Positions 17,371-27,335 of a stretch of 64,000 nucleotides of DNA are shown piece after piece. A program made the translations under genes and the position numbers. Below the pieces are notes generated by a model, which was not told the origin of the DNA, did no database searches, and saw only the letters and a program-made list of their open reading frames with translations. This DNA comes from Desulfomonile tiedjei (GTDB taxonomy: Bacteria > Desulfobacterota > Desulfomonilia > Desulfomonilales > Desulfomonilaceae): assembly GCA_016218715.1 (NCBI GenBank), contig JACRDG010000070.1, forward strand, positions 1 through 64,000, in the 5' to 3' direction. Positions within the stretch are counted from its first letter, which is position 1. Each line of letters starts with the position of its first letter.

Positions 17371-18804
17371 TCAGGCGGGACGGTCAAGGTCGAAGATTTC
17401 CATGCGATTGTTCCCTTGAGGATGCATTGTGGACGGGCCCTCGGTGACGACCACGAGATTTCCGTGAATACCGTGCTCACGCAACCAGTCTCCTGAGAAC
17501 TGCCTCCAATCCTCCGGGTGTTCCAGTTGGTGCTCCGGGTATACGCCGTATGAGAGCTGGAGCCTCTGACAAGTATTCTCGTGACGGCTGACCGCGACAA
17601 TCCAGACCGGCAGTTTGAAGCGGGAAAGGCTTCTGGCCGTGGCCCCGCTCTTCGTCGGCACGAATACGGCCGCCGGGCAGGCTCTGTCCACCACCGCGGC
17701 GACGCTGAGAGTGATGAGATCCGTCAAATTGAACCACTCTCTCGGAATCGCAGCCTTGAGAGCCTGGCGCACAGAGGGCTCCGAAATGGAAGGCTCAGCA
17801 CATGCCGCAATCTTCCCCAGCATTTCGACCGCCTCAACGGGATAGCTCCCCATGGCCGATTCACCCGAAAGCATGACGCAATCCGTTCCGTCCAGGATGG
17901 CGTTGGCCACGTCTGTTGATTCCGCCCGGGTGGGGCGTCGATTGGACGTCATGGATTCGAGCATCTGCGTTGCGGTAATCACCGGCTTTCCCAACAAATT
18001 GGCCTTCTTCATGAGGCCCTTTTGAACCTCGGCGATTCGTTCGATGGGGATCTCAACCCCCAGGTCGCCTCGAGCGATCATGATGCCGTCGGCCGCTTCG
18101 AGAATCTCGTCGATGTTCTCCAGAGCTCGTGCACGTTCGATCTTGGCTATCACGAAGGGGTCGTATCCGAGGTCGCCCGCGGCCTGCCTCACTGCCGCTA
18201 CGTCTGCTGCCGACTGGACGAAGGACTGGCTGACAGCATCCACTCCAGCCGCCAGGGCGCACTTCAGACATTCCCGATCGCGGTCGGTGAACGCGCTGAT
18301 CCCGAGGTCGATGCCGGGCAAGTTCAGTCCCTTGCGAGACCGCAATTCGCCGCCAACCAGAACGCGGCACTCCATCTCATTGTCTCGGGCTTCCAGAACC
18401 TCGAGCTGGATGTAACCGTCGTTGAGGAAGATCGCGTCGCCGCGCTTCACCACCCGGGGCAAGGGACCGAAGGTGACGGAGACCCGCTTTGAATCGCCGA
18501 CGACGTGTTCCGTCGTCAGGGTGAATCGGTCCCCCTGGTTCAGCTCGATCGGTTCAGAGGCAAACTCTCCGATACGAATCTTGGGCCCGGGAAGATCTGC
18601 CATAATGGCAACCCGTCGGCCTGTGGAACGAGCCGCAGCCCGAATGGTCTGAATCACCTTCTCGTGACCCGAGAACTCTCCGTGCGAGAAGTTGATGCGG
18701 GCTACATTCATGCCCGCGAGGATCATCTGTTCCAGGACCGGCTGCGAGTCCGAAGCGGGTCCAATGGTACAAATCAGTTTCGTTTTGTATGGAGGAAGAT
18801 TCAT
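17371..18804 (-). CDS. pyk: pyruvate kinase
   Basis: A 477-residue enzyme of usual length. It converts phosphoenolpyruvate and ADP to pyruvate and ATP. Signatures include the N-terminal KTKLICTIGPAS, GMNVARINFSHG, the active-site block IMIARGDLGVEIP, TATQMLESM and MLSGESAMGSYPVEAV. The C-terminal allosteric domain is present (RFKLPVWIVAVSRHENTCQR). It ends DLDRPA. GAGGCG precedes the ATG. It is transcribed alone: its neighbours are on the far sides of a 377-bp and a 411-bp gap. Confidence 0.96.
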   Translation of the reverse strand: MNLPPYKTKLICTIGPASDSQPVLEQMILAGMNVARINFSHGEFSGHEKVIQTIRAAARSTGRRVAIMADLPGPKIRIGEFASEPIELNQGDRFTLTTEHVVGDSKRVSVTFGPLPRVVKRGDAIFLNDGYIQLEVLEARDNEMECRVLVGGELRSRKGLNLPGIDLGISAFTDRDRECLKCALAAGVDAVSQSFVQSAADVAAVRQAAGDLGYDPFVIAKIERARALENIDEILEAADGIMIARGDLGVEIPIERIAEVQKGLMKKANLLGKPVITATQMLESMTSNRRPTRAESTDVANAILDGTDCVMLSGESAMGSYPVEAVEMLGKIAACAEPSISEPSVRQALKAAIPREWFNLTDLITLSVAAVVDRACPAAVFVPTKSGATARSLSRFKLPVWIVAVSRHENTCQRLQLSYGVYPEHQLEHPEDWRQFSGDWLREHGIHGNLVVVTEGPSTMHPQGNNRMEIFDLDRPA

Positions 18805-19215
18805 ATTATCGCCTCACGAAAAGCGTTCCCCTTCGTACTATCTTTCACGAATACGGTCCTTTTAAGAATCGAGCCCCGCTGCCAGGGAGACACCCCAAGG
18901 CAGAAATGGATTCGCTAAGCTTCCAGTGACGGGTCACAAGAATATCGTTGCGAGGAGCGGAGCGAATCAACAGTCTCCACCTACGAGGATACGGCGCCAA
19001 GTACACCTTTTCGCAAATACGGTGTCTCCCTTGGGGTCCCTGCGCTTGGCTGTTCAGTGGGGCCGGCATCTTGCCGGTCCATGAGGAAATGACAGGCGGG
19101 ACGCCTGTCCCACCAATACAGCCAGAGAGGCCGCGGTGGTTGAGGCAAGCCGCGTCCCGCGGGCATCAGCGACCGTATTTATGAAATGGCGTACTAAGCT
19201 TATGAAAATATGCAC
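18805..19215. other. intergenic region carrying MITE-like repeats
   Basis: No gene seen. It contains a solo terminal motif at 18843-18857 (TTTCACGAATACGGT) and a complete element at 19009-19187. Confidence 0.6.
19009..19187. repeat. MITE-like intergenic element, copy 2
   Basis: Ends are TTTCGCAAATACGGT (19009-19023) and the inverted ACCGTATTTATGAAAT (19172-19187), followed by an ACTAAG motif near 19192. The interior (about 19046-19114) contains two palindromes, CCGGCATCTTGCCGG and GACAGGCGGGACGCCTGTC. It is the reverse complement, with few differences, of the core of copy 3 at 24990-25058. Confidence 0.75.
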
Positions 19216-21732
19216 TTAGGCTTCCTCTTCATCAGGGTCATCGAGACAGACGGGTACCGGGCTTACTTTCCAGATTTCGTCGCAGTATTGTCGAATCGTA
19301 CGATCTGACGAGAACTTTCCCATGCGCGCAGCGTTGAGGATCGACATGCGTGTCCAGGCATCCCGATCGCGGTATGCGCGGCTGACTCGTTCCTGGCTCT
19401 CTACATACGACTGGTAATCGGCGCAGACGAGGTATTCGTCATGATACAGCAGCGAATCGACGAGCGGTTTGAACAGTCCCGCTTCTTTCGGGGAGAAATG
19501 TCCGGATGCGATCAGGTCCAGAGCGTCTCTTAGTCTGTCGTTTGCATCGCAGTAATCCCGTGGCTTATAACCACTGGATTTCAGCTCGTATACTTCCTCG
19601 GCCTTGAGTCCAAAGAGGAAGAAATTCTCCCGTCCCACCTCTTCCCGGATCTCGACATTTGCTCCGTCCAAGGTCCCGATGGTGAGCGCTCCACTCATCG
19701 CAAACTTCATGTTTCCTGTTCCCGAGGCCTCCTTGCCGGCCGTTGAAATTTGTTCCGACAGATCGGCCGCGGGATAGATCGCGTGGGCATGTTTGACGTT
19801 GAAGTTGGGAAAGAACACCACCTTGATGCGACCTTTGACGTCCGGATCGTAGTTGATCACCTGAGCGACGGAGTTGATCAGCCGGATGATCAGCTTGGCC
19901 ATGAAGTATCCGGGTGCAGCTTTCCCACCGAAGATGAAGGTTCTCGGGACCACGTCGCTGTCAGGATTCTGTTTGATGTAACGGTACAGTGTGATGATAT
20001 GTAGCACGTTGAGGTGCTGCCGCTTGTATTCGTGCAGGCGTTTCACCTGGACGTCGAAGAGCGAGTCGGGATCCACGACGATTCCGGTCCTATCGCGGAT
20101 TTCTGTCGCCAGATCGATCTTGTTAGACCGTTTGATGTGGCGCCACTCGGTCTGAAAGTCTTCGTCATCGAGGAAGGCCTCCAGCTTCCGGAGTTCATCC
20201 AGATTCGCGATCCAACCATCCCCGATCCTGCGCGTAATCAGGTCGGTCAGCCGCGGGTTGCTCAACACCAAGAAGCGCCGCGGGGTCACTCCATTGGTCT
20301 TGTTGCTGAATTTTTCCGGGAAGAAGTCGTAGAAGTCGCGGAGCACGTCTCGCTGGAGCAGCTCCGTGTGCAACTCAGCCACGCCATTGATAGCGAAACT
20401 GCCGACACAGGCGAGGTTGGCCATGCGCACGAATTTGGCGCCAGCATCGTCGATCAGCGACATGCGTGCAATGCGATCGTCGTCAGCGCCGTACTTGAGC
20501 CGAACCTGCTCCAGAAACCGATGATTGATTTCGTAAATAATCTCCAGGTGTCGGGGTAACAACGAGCCGAACAACGGGAGAGCCCATTTCTCCAGCGCCT
20601 CCGGCAGAAGCGTGTGATTCGTGTATCCGAAGGTGTTGCGTGTGACGTCCCATGCCTGGTCCCAGTCCATGCCGTGCTCGTCAATGAGGAGCCGCATCAA
20701 CTCCGGTACCGCGAGTGCCGGGTGCGTATCGTTCAATTGCACGGCGAACGTTTCGTGAAATCTCGTCAGCGGCTCGCTCCCCATCAAGTATATGTGCAGC
20801 ATATCCTGCAACGAGCAGGATACAAAGAAATACTGCTGTTCGAGTCGCAGTTGCTTTCCCTGCACCGGCTCGTCGTTGGGATAGAGCACTTTGGTAATGT
20901 TTTCCGAAAAGACCTTCTCGTCAACAGCGCCGTAGTAATCTCCGACATTGAAGGCTTGAAAGTCGAAAGATTCCGCGGCCTCGGCCTTCCAAAGCCGCAA
21001 CGTGTTGCAGGTGTTGACCTTGTATCCGACTACTGGAATGTCGTATGCCACGCCTCTCACGACGCGGTGCGGAACCCACCGGACCTGAAGGCGCCCGGCT
21101 TCCTCCGAACTCTGCTCGGTGTAGCCGCCGAGCTTCACATCATAGGAGATTTCCGGCCGATGGATTTCCCAGGGATTGCCAAAATGCAGCCATTTGTCGG
21201 TAGTCTCAATTTGCTTTCCATCTCGGATACTTTGCTTGAAGATTCCGAATTCGTATCGTATGCCGTACCCGATGGACGGGACCTGCAGGGTGGCAAGCGA
21301 ATCAAGGAAGCATGCCGCCAGGCGGCCGAGGCCGCCGTTCCCGAGACCCGGTTCCGGTTCGTGGTTCAAGAGCCCGTTCCAGTCTTGGCCGGCTGCTTCG
21401 AAGGCCTGCCTGACCTCTTCGTAGATTCCCAAGTTGATAAGATTATTGGCCAGTTGCGGTCCGAGAAGGAATTCCGCGGAAAGATAGCTCACTGCCCGGA
21501 CATCGCCCCTCATAAAGGTTTCGGCACTCCGAATCCAACGATGGAGCAGCCGATCTCTCACGGTGTGTGCGAGGGCCATGTATGCGTCGTTCAGAGTCGC
21601 GATCCTGAGGGTTCTCCCCTGCGAATACCTGAGGTGGTCAATAAACCCGCGCTTGAGCGCTCCCAGGCTCAAACCCCTGCGACTTCCCCACGCGACCTGT
21701 TTCTGCCCTTCAGTGCTCGTGTCTTCGGCCAT
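19216..21732 (-). CDS. glgP: glycogen/maltodextrin phosphorylase
   Basis: An 838-residue enzyme of normal length for the family. It releases glucose-1-phosphate from alpha-1,4-glucans using pyridoxal phosphate. The PLP-lysine motif EASGTGNMKFAMSGALTIGT is intact, followed by DGANVEI, and the N-terminus has YLSAEFLLGPQLANNLINLG and GLGNGGLGRLAACFLDS. GAGGAG precedes the ATG. It shares glucan metabolism with the GH15 enzyme at 37873, but no glg synthesis genes are in the window. Confidence 0.96.
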   Translation of the reverse strand: MAEDTSTEGQKQVAWGSRRGLSLGALKRGFIDHLRYSQGRTLRIATLNDAYMALAHTVRDRLLHRWIRSAETFMRGDVRAVSYLSAEFLLGPQLANNLINLGIYEEVRQAFEAAGQDWNGLLNHEPEPGLGNGGLGRLAACFLDSLATLQVPSIGYGIRYEFGIFKQSIRDGKQIETTDKWLHFGNPWEIHRPEISYDVKLGGYTEQSSEEAGRLQVRWVPHRVVRGVAYDIPVVGYKVNTCNTLRLWKAEAAESFDFQAFNVGDYYGAVDEKVFSENITKVLYPNDEPVQGKQLRLEQQYFFVSCSLQDMLHIYLMGSEPLTRFHETFAVQLNDTHPALAVPELMRLLIDEHGMDWDQAWDVTRNTFGYTNHTLLPEALEKWALPLFGSLLPRHLEIIYEINHRFLEQVRLKYGADDDRIARMSLIDDAGAKFVRMANLACVGSFAINGVAELHTELLQRDVLRDFYDFFPEKFSNKTNGVTPRRFLVLSNPRLTDLITRRIGDGWIANLDELRKLEAFLDDEDFQTEWRHIKRSNKIDLATEIRDRTGIVVDPDSLFDVQVKRLHEYKRQHLNVLHIITLYRYIKQNPDSDVVPRTFIFGGKAAPGYFMAKLIIRLINSVAQVINYDPDVKGRIKVVFFPNFNVKHAHAIYPAADLSEQISTAGKEASGTGNMKFAMSGALTIGTLDGANVEIREEVGRENFFLFGLKAEEVYELKSSGYKPRDYCDANDRLRDALDLIASGHFSPKEAGLFKPLVDSLLYHDEYLVCADYQSYVESQERVSRAYRDRDAWTRMSILNAARMGKFSSDRTIRQYCDEIWKVSPVPVCLDDPDEEEA

Positions 21733-22196
21733 CGTGAACTCCTCAACAATCTTTCGATTCGACCTCTGGAGGGCGTGGCTTTATGGATGCTCGATGGCGA
21801 GAGACTTCATCCGGTTTCAGAGCGAGTCCCTGGACATGCCGAGCAAACAGCCGCGCTCGTCACATTGCCCCCACTGCTTTGAAGCGCCTCGGTGACCACG
21901 GCCCGTTTCGCTTCTTGAAAGGACGTTGGCAGTGGAGACACCCAAGCCTTCGTCGGTAACCGGCTTCACTACCCGCGAACGAACCGAAATCCGGTTTGGT
22001 GCCTTGGACCTGATCCAGACTGCCGTCGCCAAGCTTATGCCATCTTTTTTTTCAATCTGCCAATAATTTCGTACGGCGAGCTTGCGATTTGCGGTATGAA
22101 GCCTTGCGATTAACGTTTCACTGCGGTCGCTCCGAAAGCGTTCCGGGGTATCGTCGCAAGCGCGGACTTTCCTGACGCCCTTTAGAGACATGGTTC
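21733..22196. other. intergenic between glgP and the chemoreceptor
   Basis: 464 bp with no supported gene. A 127-residue minus-strand frame (21817-22200) has no family features and no ribosome-binding site. Confidence 0.5.
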
Positions 22197-24266
22197 TCAC
22201 GTTTCCCGCCGTTCCATCTTGTACCGCTGCACGAGATCTCTCAACGTTGCACCAAGGTCTTGCAGTCCTGCAGCAGCCTCTCCCAGTCGTTTCGTACCTT
22301 CAAGGTTCTCTCGCATAGCTTGCTCGATGTTGGCCATGGCCGCGGAAACCTGATTCACCCCTATGGATTGCTGCTCGGCCGCTGTATCGATGACCGATGC
22401 GGCCTGAGAAGACGCAGCGACTCTCTCAGTAAGAGATTGGATCGACTCACCGGCTGCCAGGGATTGTGACACTCCCGCATCCACTGCCTTGCCGCCTTGT
22501 TCGGTGGCCATGACTACCGCGCCAACCCACTTTGCGATTTCGCCAAGGATGCCCCGCACCTGTTCCGTGGCCTGTTTGGATTGGTCGGCCAGGGTTTTGA
22601 TCTCATGGGCCACCACTGCAAAGCCTTTGCCGTGTTCCCCGGCCCGTGCCGCCTCTATGCTGGCGTTGACCGCCAAGAGGTTTGACTGGTCCGCAATATC
22701 CTGGACCGTGTTTACGATGTCTTCGATCGTTTGACTGTGCTCGCTCAGCCGGACGACATTCTCGCCGATCGATTCCATCTGCTGCTTGATCATCCTCATG
22801 CGGTGGACAGTGTCTTGGGTGGCCTTCTGTCCGAAATCGGATATCTGAACCGATTCCATTGCCTCCTGAGCGACCGTCTTGGCCTTTTCACTGGCGAGCC
22901 TGGCCGACTGCTTTACCTGTTCGACCGTGGTGGTCGTCTCCACGACCGCTGCAGAAGTCTTTGTGGTGTTCTGGCCGAGTTGCGCCACCGTGGTGGAGAT
23001 CTCCTGCGTTGCGGCGGTCAGAACGTTCACCCCCTCAACAACTTGCTGCGTCTGGTCCTTCAGACTATCCAACATGCTCTGAAAGGTCCGAGCGAGCAGA
23101 CCTATTTCGTCTTTTCGCCCTCGTGCCGGAACCTGCACGGTGAGATCGCCCGCGCCGACGAGGCTCACTTGCGATGCGAGCGCTGTCATAGGCTTCGTTA
23201 TGGTTCGTGTGAGGACAAAAGCAGCTATTGCTGCAACCACCGCAATGACCGCGGCAATCACCAGCATCCTGGCGCCGAGTGCCATCACCGGCTGATAGAC
23301 CTCCTCCGCGTCCTTTTCCGAGATAATCAGCCACTTCAGATCGGCTCCGAGCGCCGCATCCCGGCTAAGGTCGACGCTGGTGTACGCGCTCAGCACCGGC
23401 CGGCCTCGATAGTCCTCGAGCATTTCCGTTCCGACCTTATCCTGCAAGGCGTACCGGACTGCGGCCGTGTCCACCTTCTTCGTTAAGATAGCAGAATCTT
23501 TCTCGAATCTAGGCTTGGTACGCAAGAACATATCGGTACCCACCAGGTACGACTGCGCCGTGTCCCCCACCGTCTGGGTTACTTTGAACACTTCACCGAT
23601 TTGCTGCGGTCCGAGCTGCACTGCGAGCACTCCGCAGAGCTTGTCTTCCCGGGAGAATATTGGGACCCCGGCGAAGAAAACGGCCTCCTTGCTCGGCTGA
23701 TAGTAACTGAAATCCACGGTGGCCGGTTTCTGTGTCCGCACCACTTTTTCCCAGAGACGACCCAAACCGCTATCCTTGAGATCGCCTCCGCGGAGATTTT
23801 GACCGAGATCGGATTCTTCTTTCAAGGTACAAACCACATCTCCATTGACGCTGATGATGAAGGTGTCGTAATACCCGCTCTTGGCACCATAAAGAGCCTG
23901 CCAGTCTTTGAGAAACCCCTGCGCGAGGAACTTGATTTCGTTGCGTACCGCTGCATGCTGCTCGCCTGACAAGGCTCCTGCCGACGAAACGGTTCCTTCA
24001 TAGGCAACAAGGGTCTCAAAGGCCGATTTGACGAGAGGCACCTTGGACAGGAAATGCAAACCGGTCATCGTTTGCTGCAAGTACTGAACGACTTCCCGCT
24101 TACATTGTTCTCTCGCCGCGGCAAGCGTGCGGGAATCCGCGGCCACCAGAGCGGTCCGTGCGTTGGAGAAGGCGAAGTATCCTACCACGCCAATGGAAAT
24201 CAAAGCCACCAGTAAGAAAGACACTCCCAGCTTGCCCAGGAGACTTCTGGATACGAAACTCATCAT
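22197..24266 (-). CDS. methyl-accepting chemotaxis protein
   Basis: A 689-residue receptor from the ATG at 24266, preceded by AAGGGAG. Order: N-terminal membrane helix ([19 protein letters not shown]), a periplasmic Cache-like sensor of about 300 residues, a second membrane helix ([19 protein letters not shown]), HAMP ([15 protein letters not shown]), and a signalling domain with the conserved hairpin tip region ([21 protein letters not shown] shortened to core [16 protein letters not shown]). The ligand is unknown. No che genes are nearby, so it signals to an array encoded elsewhere. It lacks a terminal CheR-binding pentapeptide. Confidence 0.95.
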   Translation of the reverse strand: MMSFVSRSLLGKLGVSFLLVALISIGVVGYFAFSNARTALVAADSRTLAAAREQCKREVVQYLQQTMTGLHFLSKVPLVKSAFETLVAYEGTVSSAGALSGEQHAAVRNEIKFLAQGFLKDWQALYGAKSGYYDTFIISVNGDVVCTLKEESDLGQNLRGGDLKDSGLGRLWEKVVRTQKPATVDFSYYQPSKEAVFFAGVPIFSREDKLCGVLAVQLGPQQIGEVFKVTQTVGDTAQSYLVGTDMFLRTKPRFEKDSAILTKKVDTAAVRYALQDKVGTEMLEDYRGRPVLSAYTSVDLSRDAALGADLKWLIISEKDAEEVYQPVMALGARMLVIAAVIAVVAAIAAFVLTRTITKPMTALASQVSLVGAGDLTVQVPARGRKDEIGLLARTFQSMLDSLKDQTQQVVEGVNVLTAATQEISTTVAQLGQNTTKTSAAVVETTTTVEQVKQSARLASEKAKTVAQEAMESVQISDFGQKATQDTVHRMRMIKQQMESIGENVVRLSEHSQTIEDIVNTVQDIADQSNLLAVNASIEAARAGEHGKGFAVVAHEIKTLADQSKQATEQVRGILGEIAKWVGAVVMATEQGGKAVDAGVSQSLAAGESIQSLTERVAASSQAASVIDTAAEQQSIGVNQVSAAMANIEQAMRENLEGTKRLGEAAAGLQDLGATLRDLVQRYKMERRET

Positions 24267-25362
24267 GTGTACACTCCCTTGAATTCTCAACGGTGTGCGA
24301 GGCAGTGGTTCGAGAGCGCCTGAAAGAGGTACTTCCCTCTGTTGAGGCACTGTTTGCTCCGTTGTCACGAGCCGACTAGGGTAAGCAGCCCTCTGAGGGC
24401 CTTTCAAACAAAGGCAGCCGTTAACCGGGACAGGGGCAGTCCCTGAAATGACGATACAGGAGGTTTGGAGGGTCGGCCACGCTGCAGCCGTGGTGTCGCC
24501 TAGGGTTGGGGAAATCTCTCAGGCGATATCAGCCCACCCGCTGCTAGTGGGCAACCGGTCCGATGCCGTCTCCCGGCAGTTCCTGCAGCCCCTCTTCTTC
24601 TCCGTCCTTACCGGGCGCAGTGCCGCCTCAAGCCCGGCAAACAATTACAAACAAAGGACAGTCGAGCGCTGACGGCCGACAGGTAACGTCCGACGACACA
24701 CCCTGAGCGGTCGTTGACGCCCGCGTTCCCCGAAGCGCTCTACTCTTACGCCTCTGCGTTGTCCGAAGTGGGGAGATCCGTGCGGCCTTCGGCCCTCAAA
24801 TCGGACACGCTTCTTGGCAACGGCTATAAGCATACCATCGTGAACCGTCCGGAGGCAAGGCCAGCCATTCCCCGCAAAGGGAAGACTGAAAGTGACCGGA
24901 CGGTCGTCCGAGCTGAAAACGCTCCAGCGGCCACGAGTCGAGTCCTAATTACAGGTTTTCGCAAATACGGTCGCGGATTTCGGGGCCGTGGTGGGACAGG
25001 CATCTTGCCTGTCATTTCTTAATGGACCGGCAAGATGCCGGCCCACTGAACAGCCAAGAGCTGACCCATGAGCGACATCGTATTTACGAAATCCTGTCCT
25101 AAGTGCTGGGGCAAGATTCCAAGGCCTTGGAAATCGGGTGACCTTGTACTGCAATAATAGGGGTTTTTCCGAAGAAGGGTCAGTTGCGAGACCTTCTCGG
25201 GCCAAAGCAGCTTTCTCCTCGTGAACGCCCACGGGAAATCTTGGGTCCGTCAACCACCCACTTTTGTGCTAAGATGAATCCACCGAAGCGAAACGAGGCC
25301 GCGGCAGAGGTCATCGATTCACTCTCGATCTCGTGGCCGATCTTCCGACCGGAGGAGGAGAT
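24267..25362. other. long intergenic region (about 1.1 kb)
   Basis: No supported gene. It holds a complete MITE-like element (24957-25092). GC-rich stretches at about 24420-24700 can form hairpins, but I could not match them to a known riboswitch consensus on either strand. Confidence 0.5.
24957..25092. repeat. MITE-like intergenic element, copy 3
   Basis: Ends are TTTCGCAAATACGGT (24957-24971) and the inverted ATCGTATTTACGAAAT (25077-25092). The similarity of the ends continues outward (ACAGG... and ...CCTGTCCTAAG). The core (24990-25058) has palindromes GACAGGCATCTTGCCTGTC and CCGGCAAGATGCCGG and closely matches the inverted core of copy 2. Confidence 0.75.
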
Positions 25363-26103
25363 ATGCGCTCAGAATCATACTGGATCGTCATGCCGGTGCT
25401 TGCATTCGCTCTCATGACGGCGGAAAGCAACTCGCAAATCTTCGCACGCGACCTGCTGCTATCGGGAGAATCGGGCATGCCCGTGCTCTTCGAGCAAGCA
25501 CCGGACGCAGCCATCGTTGCGGTCGCGGGAGGGACGGACAAGCCAAGCGGCGAAAAAACGGATGATGGACGCGGGATTCGCGGCGATTCCAGCCTGGGGC
25601 ACGATGATGGCAAAGGCGCCGCCGGTACCGAAGCGCCGGACAAGGTGCGGGTCTTGAAAGAGCGCATTATTGATGTGCAAAACAATGGCAAGCTTGGCTT
25701 CCGGAAAATCGTGCCCTGCAGTGTGGTGGACGGGTTTGGTTCGTATTCGCCGCTTGAGCCGGGTCAGCCGCTGTCCAAGCTCGTCTTTTACTGCGAGCCG
25801 GCCAATGTAAGCACGCTGCTCTCGGGTGACCGATACGTTATTGATTGTACCGTGGATTTCTTGCTCATGGACCTGTCCGGCAAAGTGCTGCTCGGCAAAG
25901 ACAGCGTGCTCAAGATAAACCGGGTCTCCAGGTCCCCGATCCTGGATCTGTACTTCAAGGTTGAGATGAACTTGAAGAAACCCTTGAACCATAGCCTACT
26001 TATGAAGATCGTCCTGCACGACAAGATAAAGAACCAGTCGGTCTCCGCCACCCACAGGATCAACGTGGGCGCGGGTACCGTGAAACCGCCGGACAAAATC
26101 TGA
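25363..26103 (+). CDS. exported hypothetical protein
   Basis: A 246-residue product from the ATG at 25363 (GGAGGAG just upstream). It has a signal peptide (MRSESYWIVMPVLAFALMTA), then a glycine/aspartate-rich linker (about residues 50-90), then a folded C-terminal part with alternating strands (KLVFYCEPANVS, YVIDCTVDFLLMDLSGKVLL, YFKVEMNLKKPLNHSLLMKI) that looks like an all-beta, immunoglobulin-like domain. No family is recognised. It is isolated, convergent with the tandem Usp gene. Confidence 0.7.
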   Translation: MRSESYWIVMPVLAFALMTAESNSQIFARDLLLSGESGMPVLFEQAPDAAIVAVAGGTDKPSGEKTDDGRGIRGDSSLGHDDGKGAAGTEAPDKVRVLKERIIDVQNNGKLGFRKIVPCSVVDGFGSYSPLEPGQPLSKLVFYCEPANVSTLLSGDRYVIDCTVDFLLMDLSGKVLLGKDSVLKINRVSRSPILDLYFKVEMNLKKPLNHSLLMKIVLHDKIKNQSVSATHRINVGAGTVKPPDKI

Positions 26104-26134
26104 TGCCACGTCACTTGTTGAAAGTGACTCGGTA

Positions 26135-27010
26135 TCACCGTTTGGCCGGGACGAGCAGCACCGACGCCTCGGAGTGGCGTGCCACATTGTGGCTCACGCT
26201 CCCGAGAAACAGCTCCTTGATGAACCCGCGTCCCTGGCTCCCCATCATGACGAGGCGCACGTCCCGCTCCGTCACCGTGCGCACGATTTCCGCAAACGGT
26301 GTCCCATAGGAAAGCTCAATCTCGATTCGGGCGTTTCCTCTGGCTTCCAGAACCTTCTTCATTTCCTCCAAGCGTGCCCGGTCGATCTCGTTGAACTCCT
26401 CGAGGCGGTGGGTGAGATGCGGATCGATGCGCGTCTTGTCCTGAACGTGCATCAGCGTGACCTTGCTGGCGCTATCCGCGATCGCACTCTCGAGATAAGT
26501 AAATGCATGTTTCGCGTTGTCTGAGAAATCGGTAGGAAACAAAATGTGCCGGCTAAAATCGCCCCGACCTGCCTGAATCCGGACTTCCCCTTCTTCCTCT
26601 TTGACGCCAAGCCGTATAACGAGCACCGGTTTGGTCGCATGGTGGATCACCGCACTGGCCACACCACCCAGAAGGTCTGAACCTATCAGGGTGCGGCCAT
26701 GCGATCCCACCACGATGAGGGGATAACCCTGGGATTCTGCGATCCGGTTGATTTCCGTTTTAGCAAACCCGAAAACCGTATTCGCCCTGGTAACGAAGCC
26801 GTGTTCCTCAAGGATGCGTTTCTGTTTTTGGAGGTTCGATTCCAGGACCCCGTGGCTGAGCGATAAGGCCATTGCCGTAGATTCTCCAAGGCTGAGGCAG
26901 CTCAATAACAGGCATTGTCGAGCGCCGAAGGCTTTGAGTCCAGCCAGTGAACGGACGATTGCAAAGGAGGCTGGAGACAAATCCGTGGCGACGATGAAGC
27001 GACTCAACAT
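26135..27010 (-). CDS. tandem-domain universal stress protein
   Basis: A 291-residue protein from the ATG at 27010 with GGGAGGTG upstream. It has two Usp domains (about residues 1-148 and 150-291). Both carry the ATP-binding glycine motif: VGSHGRTLIGSDLLGGVAS with KPVLVI, and MGSQGRGFIKELFLGSVS with ASVLLV. Tandem Usp proteins act as nucleotide-binding stress factors. The gene is alone, convergent with the secreted protein gene (gap 31 bp). Confidence 0.92.
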   Translation of the reverse strand: MLSRFIVATDLSPASFAIVRSLAGLKAFGARQCLLLSCLSLGESTAMALSLSHGVLESNLQKQKRILEEHGFVTRANTVFGFAKTEINRIAESQGYPLIVVGSHGRTLIGSDLLGGVASAVIHHATKPVLVIRLGVKEEEGEVRIQAGRGDFSRHILFPTDFSDNAKHAFTYLESAIADSASKVTLMHVQDKTRIDPHLTHRLEEFNEIDRARLEEMKKVLEARGNARIEIELSYGTPFAEIVRTVTERDVRLVMMGSQGRGFIKELFLGSVSHNVARHSEASVLLVPAKR

Positions 27011-27335
27011 AGCGTGCACCTCCCTCATTTGCCCCTTCCCACGGCCAACAATGGTTTGGGACGCCGCTGCGCTCGCCAGCCGGGCGAAAGCTTGGACGTG
27101 TGACAGGATACACCTTTCAAGTCCCGTGAAGATAGGGTAAACTATCCACGTTGCGAGAATCCGTTTGTTGAGGTGGCCCGAAGAGGTGACAGACCACGTC
27201 CTACGGCTGAAGAGTGACGCCGCGAGGACATATTTTGGTTTCCGTCTCGTGATTGCTCAGCGGCCTCTGAACCGGCCCCTCAACGGGTGAATCGGGCCTG
27301 ACTGCGCGTAATCATTGATATAGGTTGTGTTTGCG
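27011..27335. other. intergenic between Usp and hybrid kinase genes
   Basis: 325 bp between divergent genes, expected to hold both promoters. No clear sigma-70 pair, gene or repeat was identified. Confidence 0.4.

Noticed and set aside
17066-17419. 117-codon plus-strand frame
   Set aside because: No ribosome-binding site or family features, and it overlaps the 3' end of pyk on the other strand.
20614-21882. 422-codon plus-strand frame opposite glgP
   Set aside because: It lies wholly within the well-supported phosphorylase gene on the other strand and resembles nothing.
21817-22200. 127-codon minus-strand frame after the chemoreceptor gene
   Set aside because: Composition is basic and irregular, with no motif and no start signal.
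24267-24720. c-di-GMP, glycine, TPP or cobalamin riboswitch before the chemoreceptor gene
   Set aside because: I compared the minus strand with remembered consensus cores and found no convincing match. A covariance-model search would settle it.
27011-27335. tRNA or small RNA in the gap
   Set aside because: No T-loop sequence (GTTCRANNC) with a matching acceptor stem was found here or in the other gaps checked.
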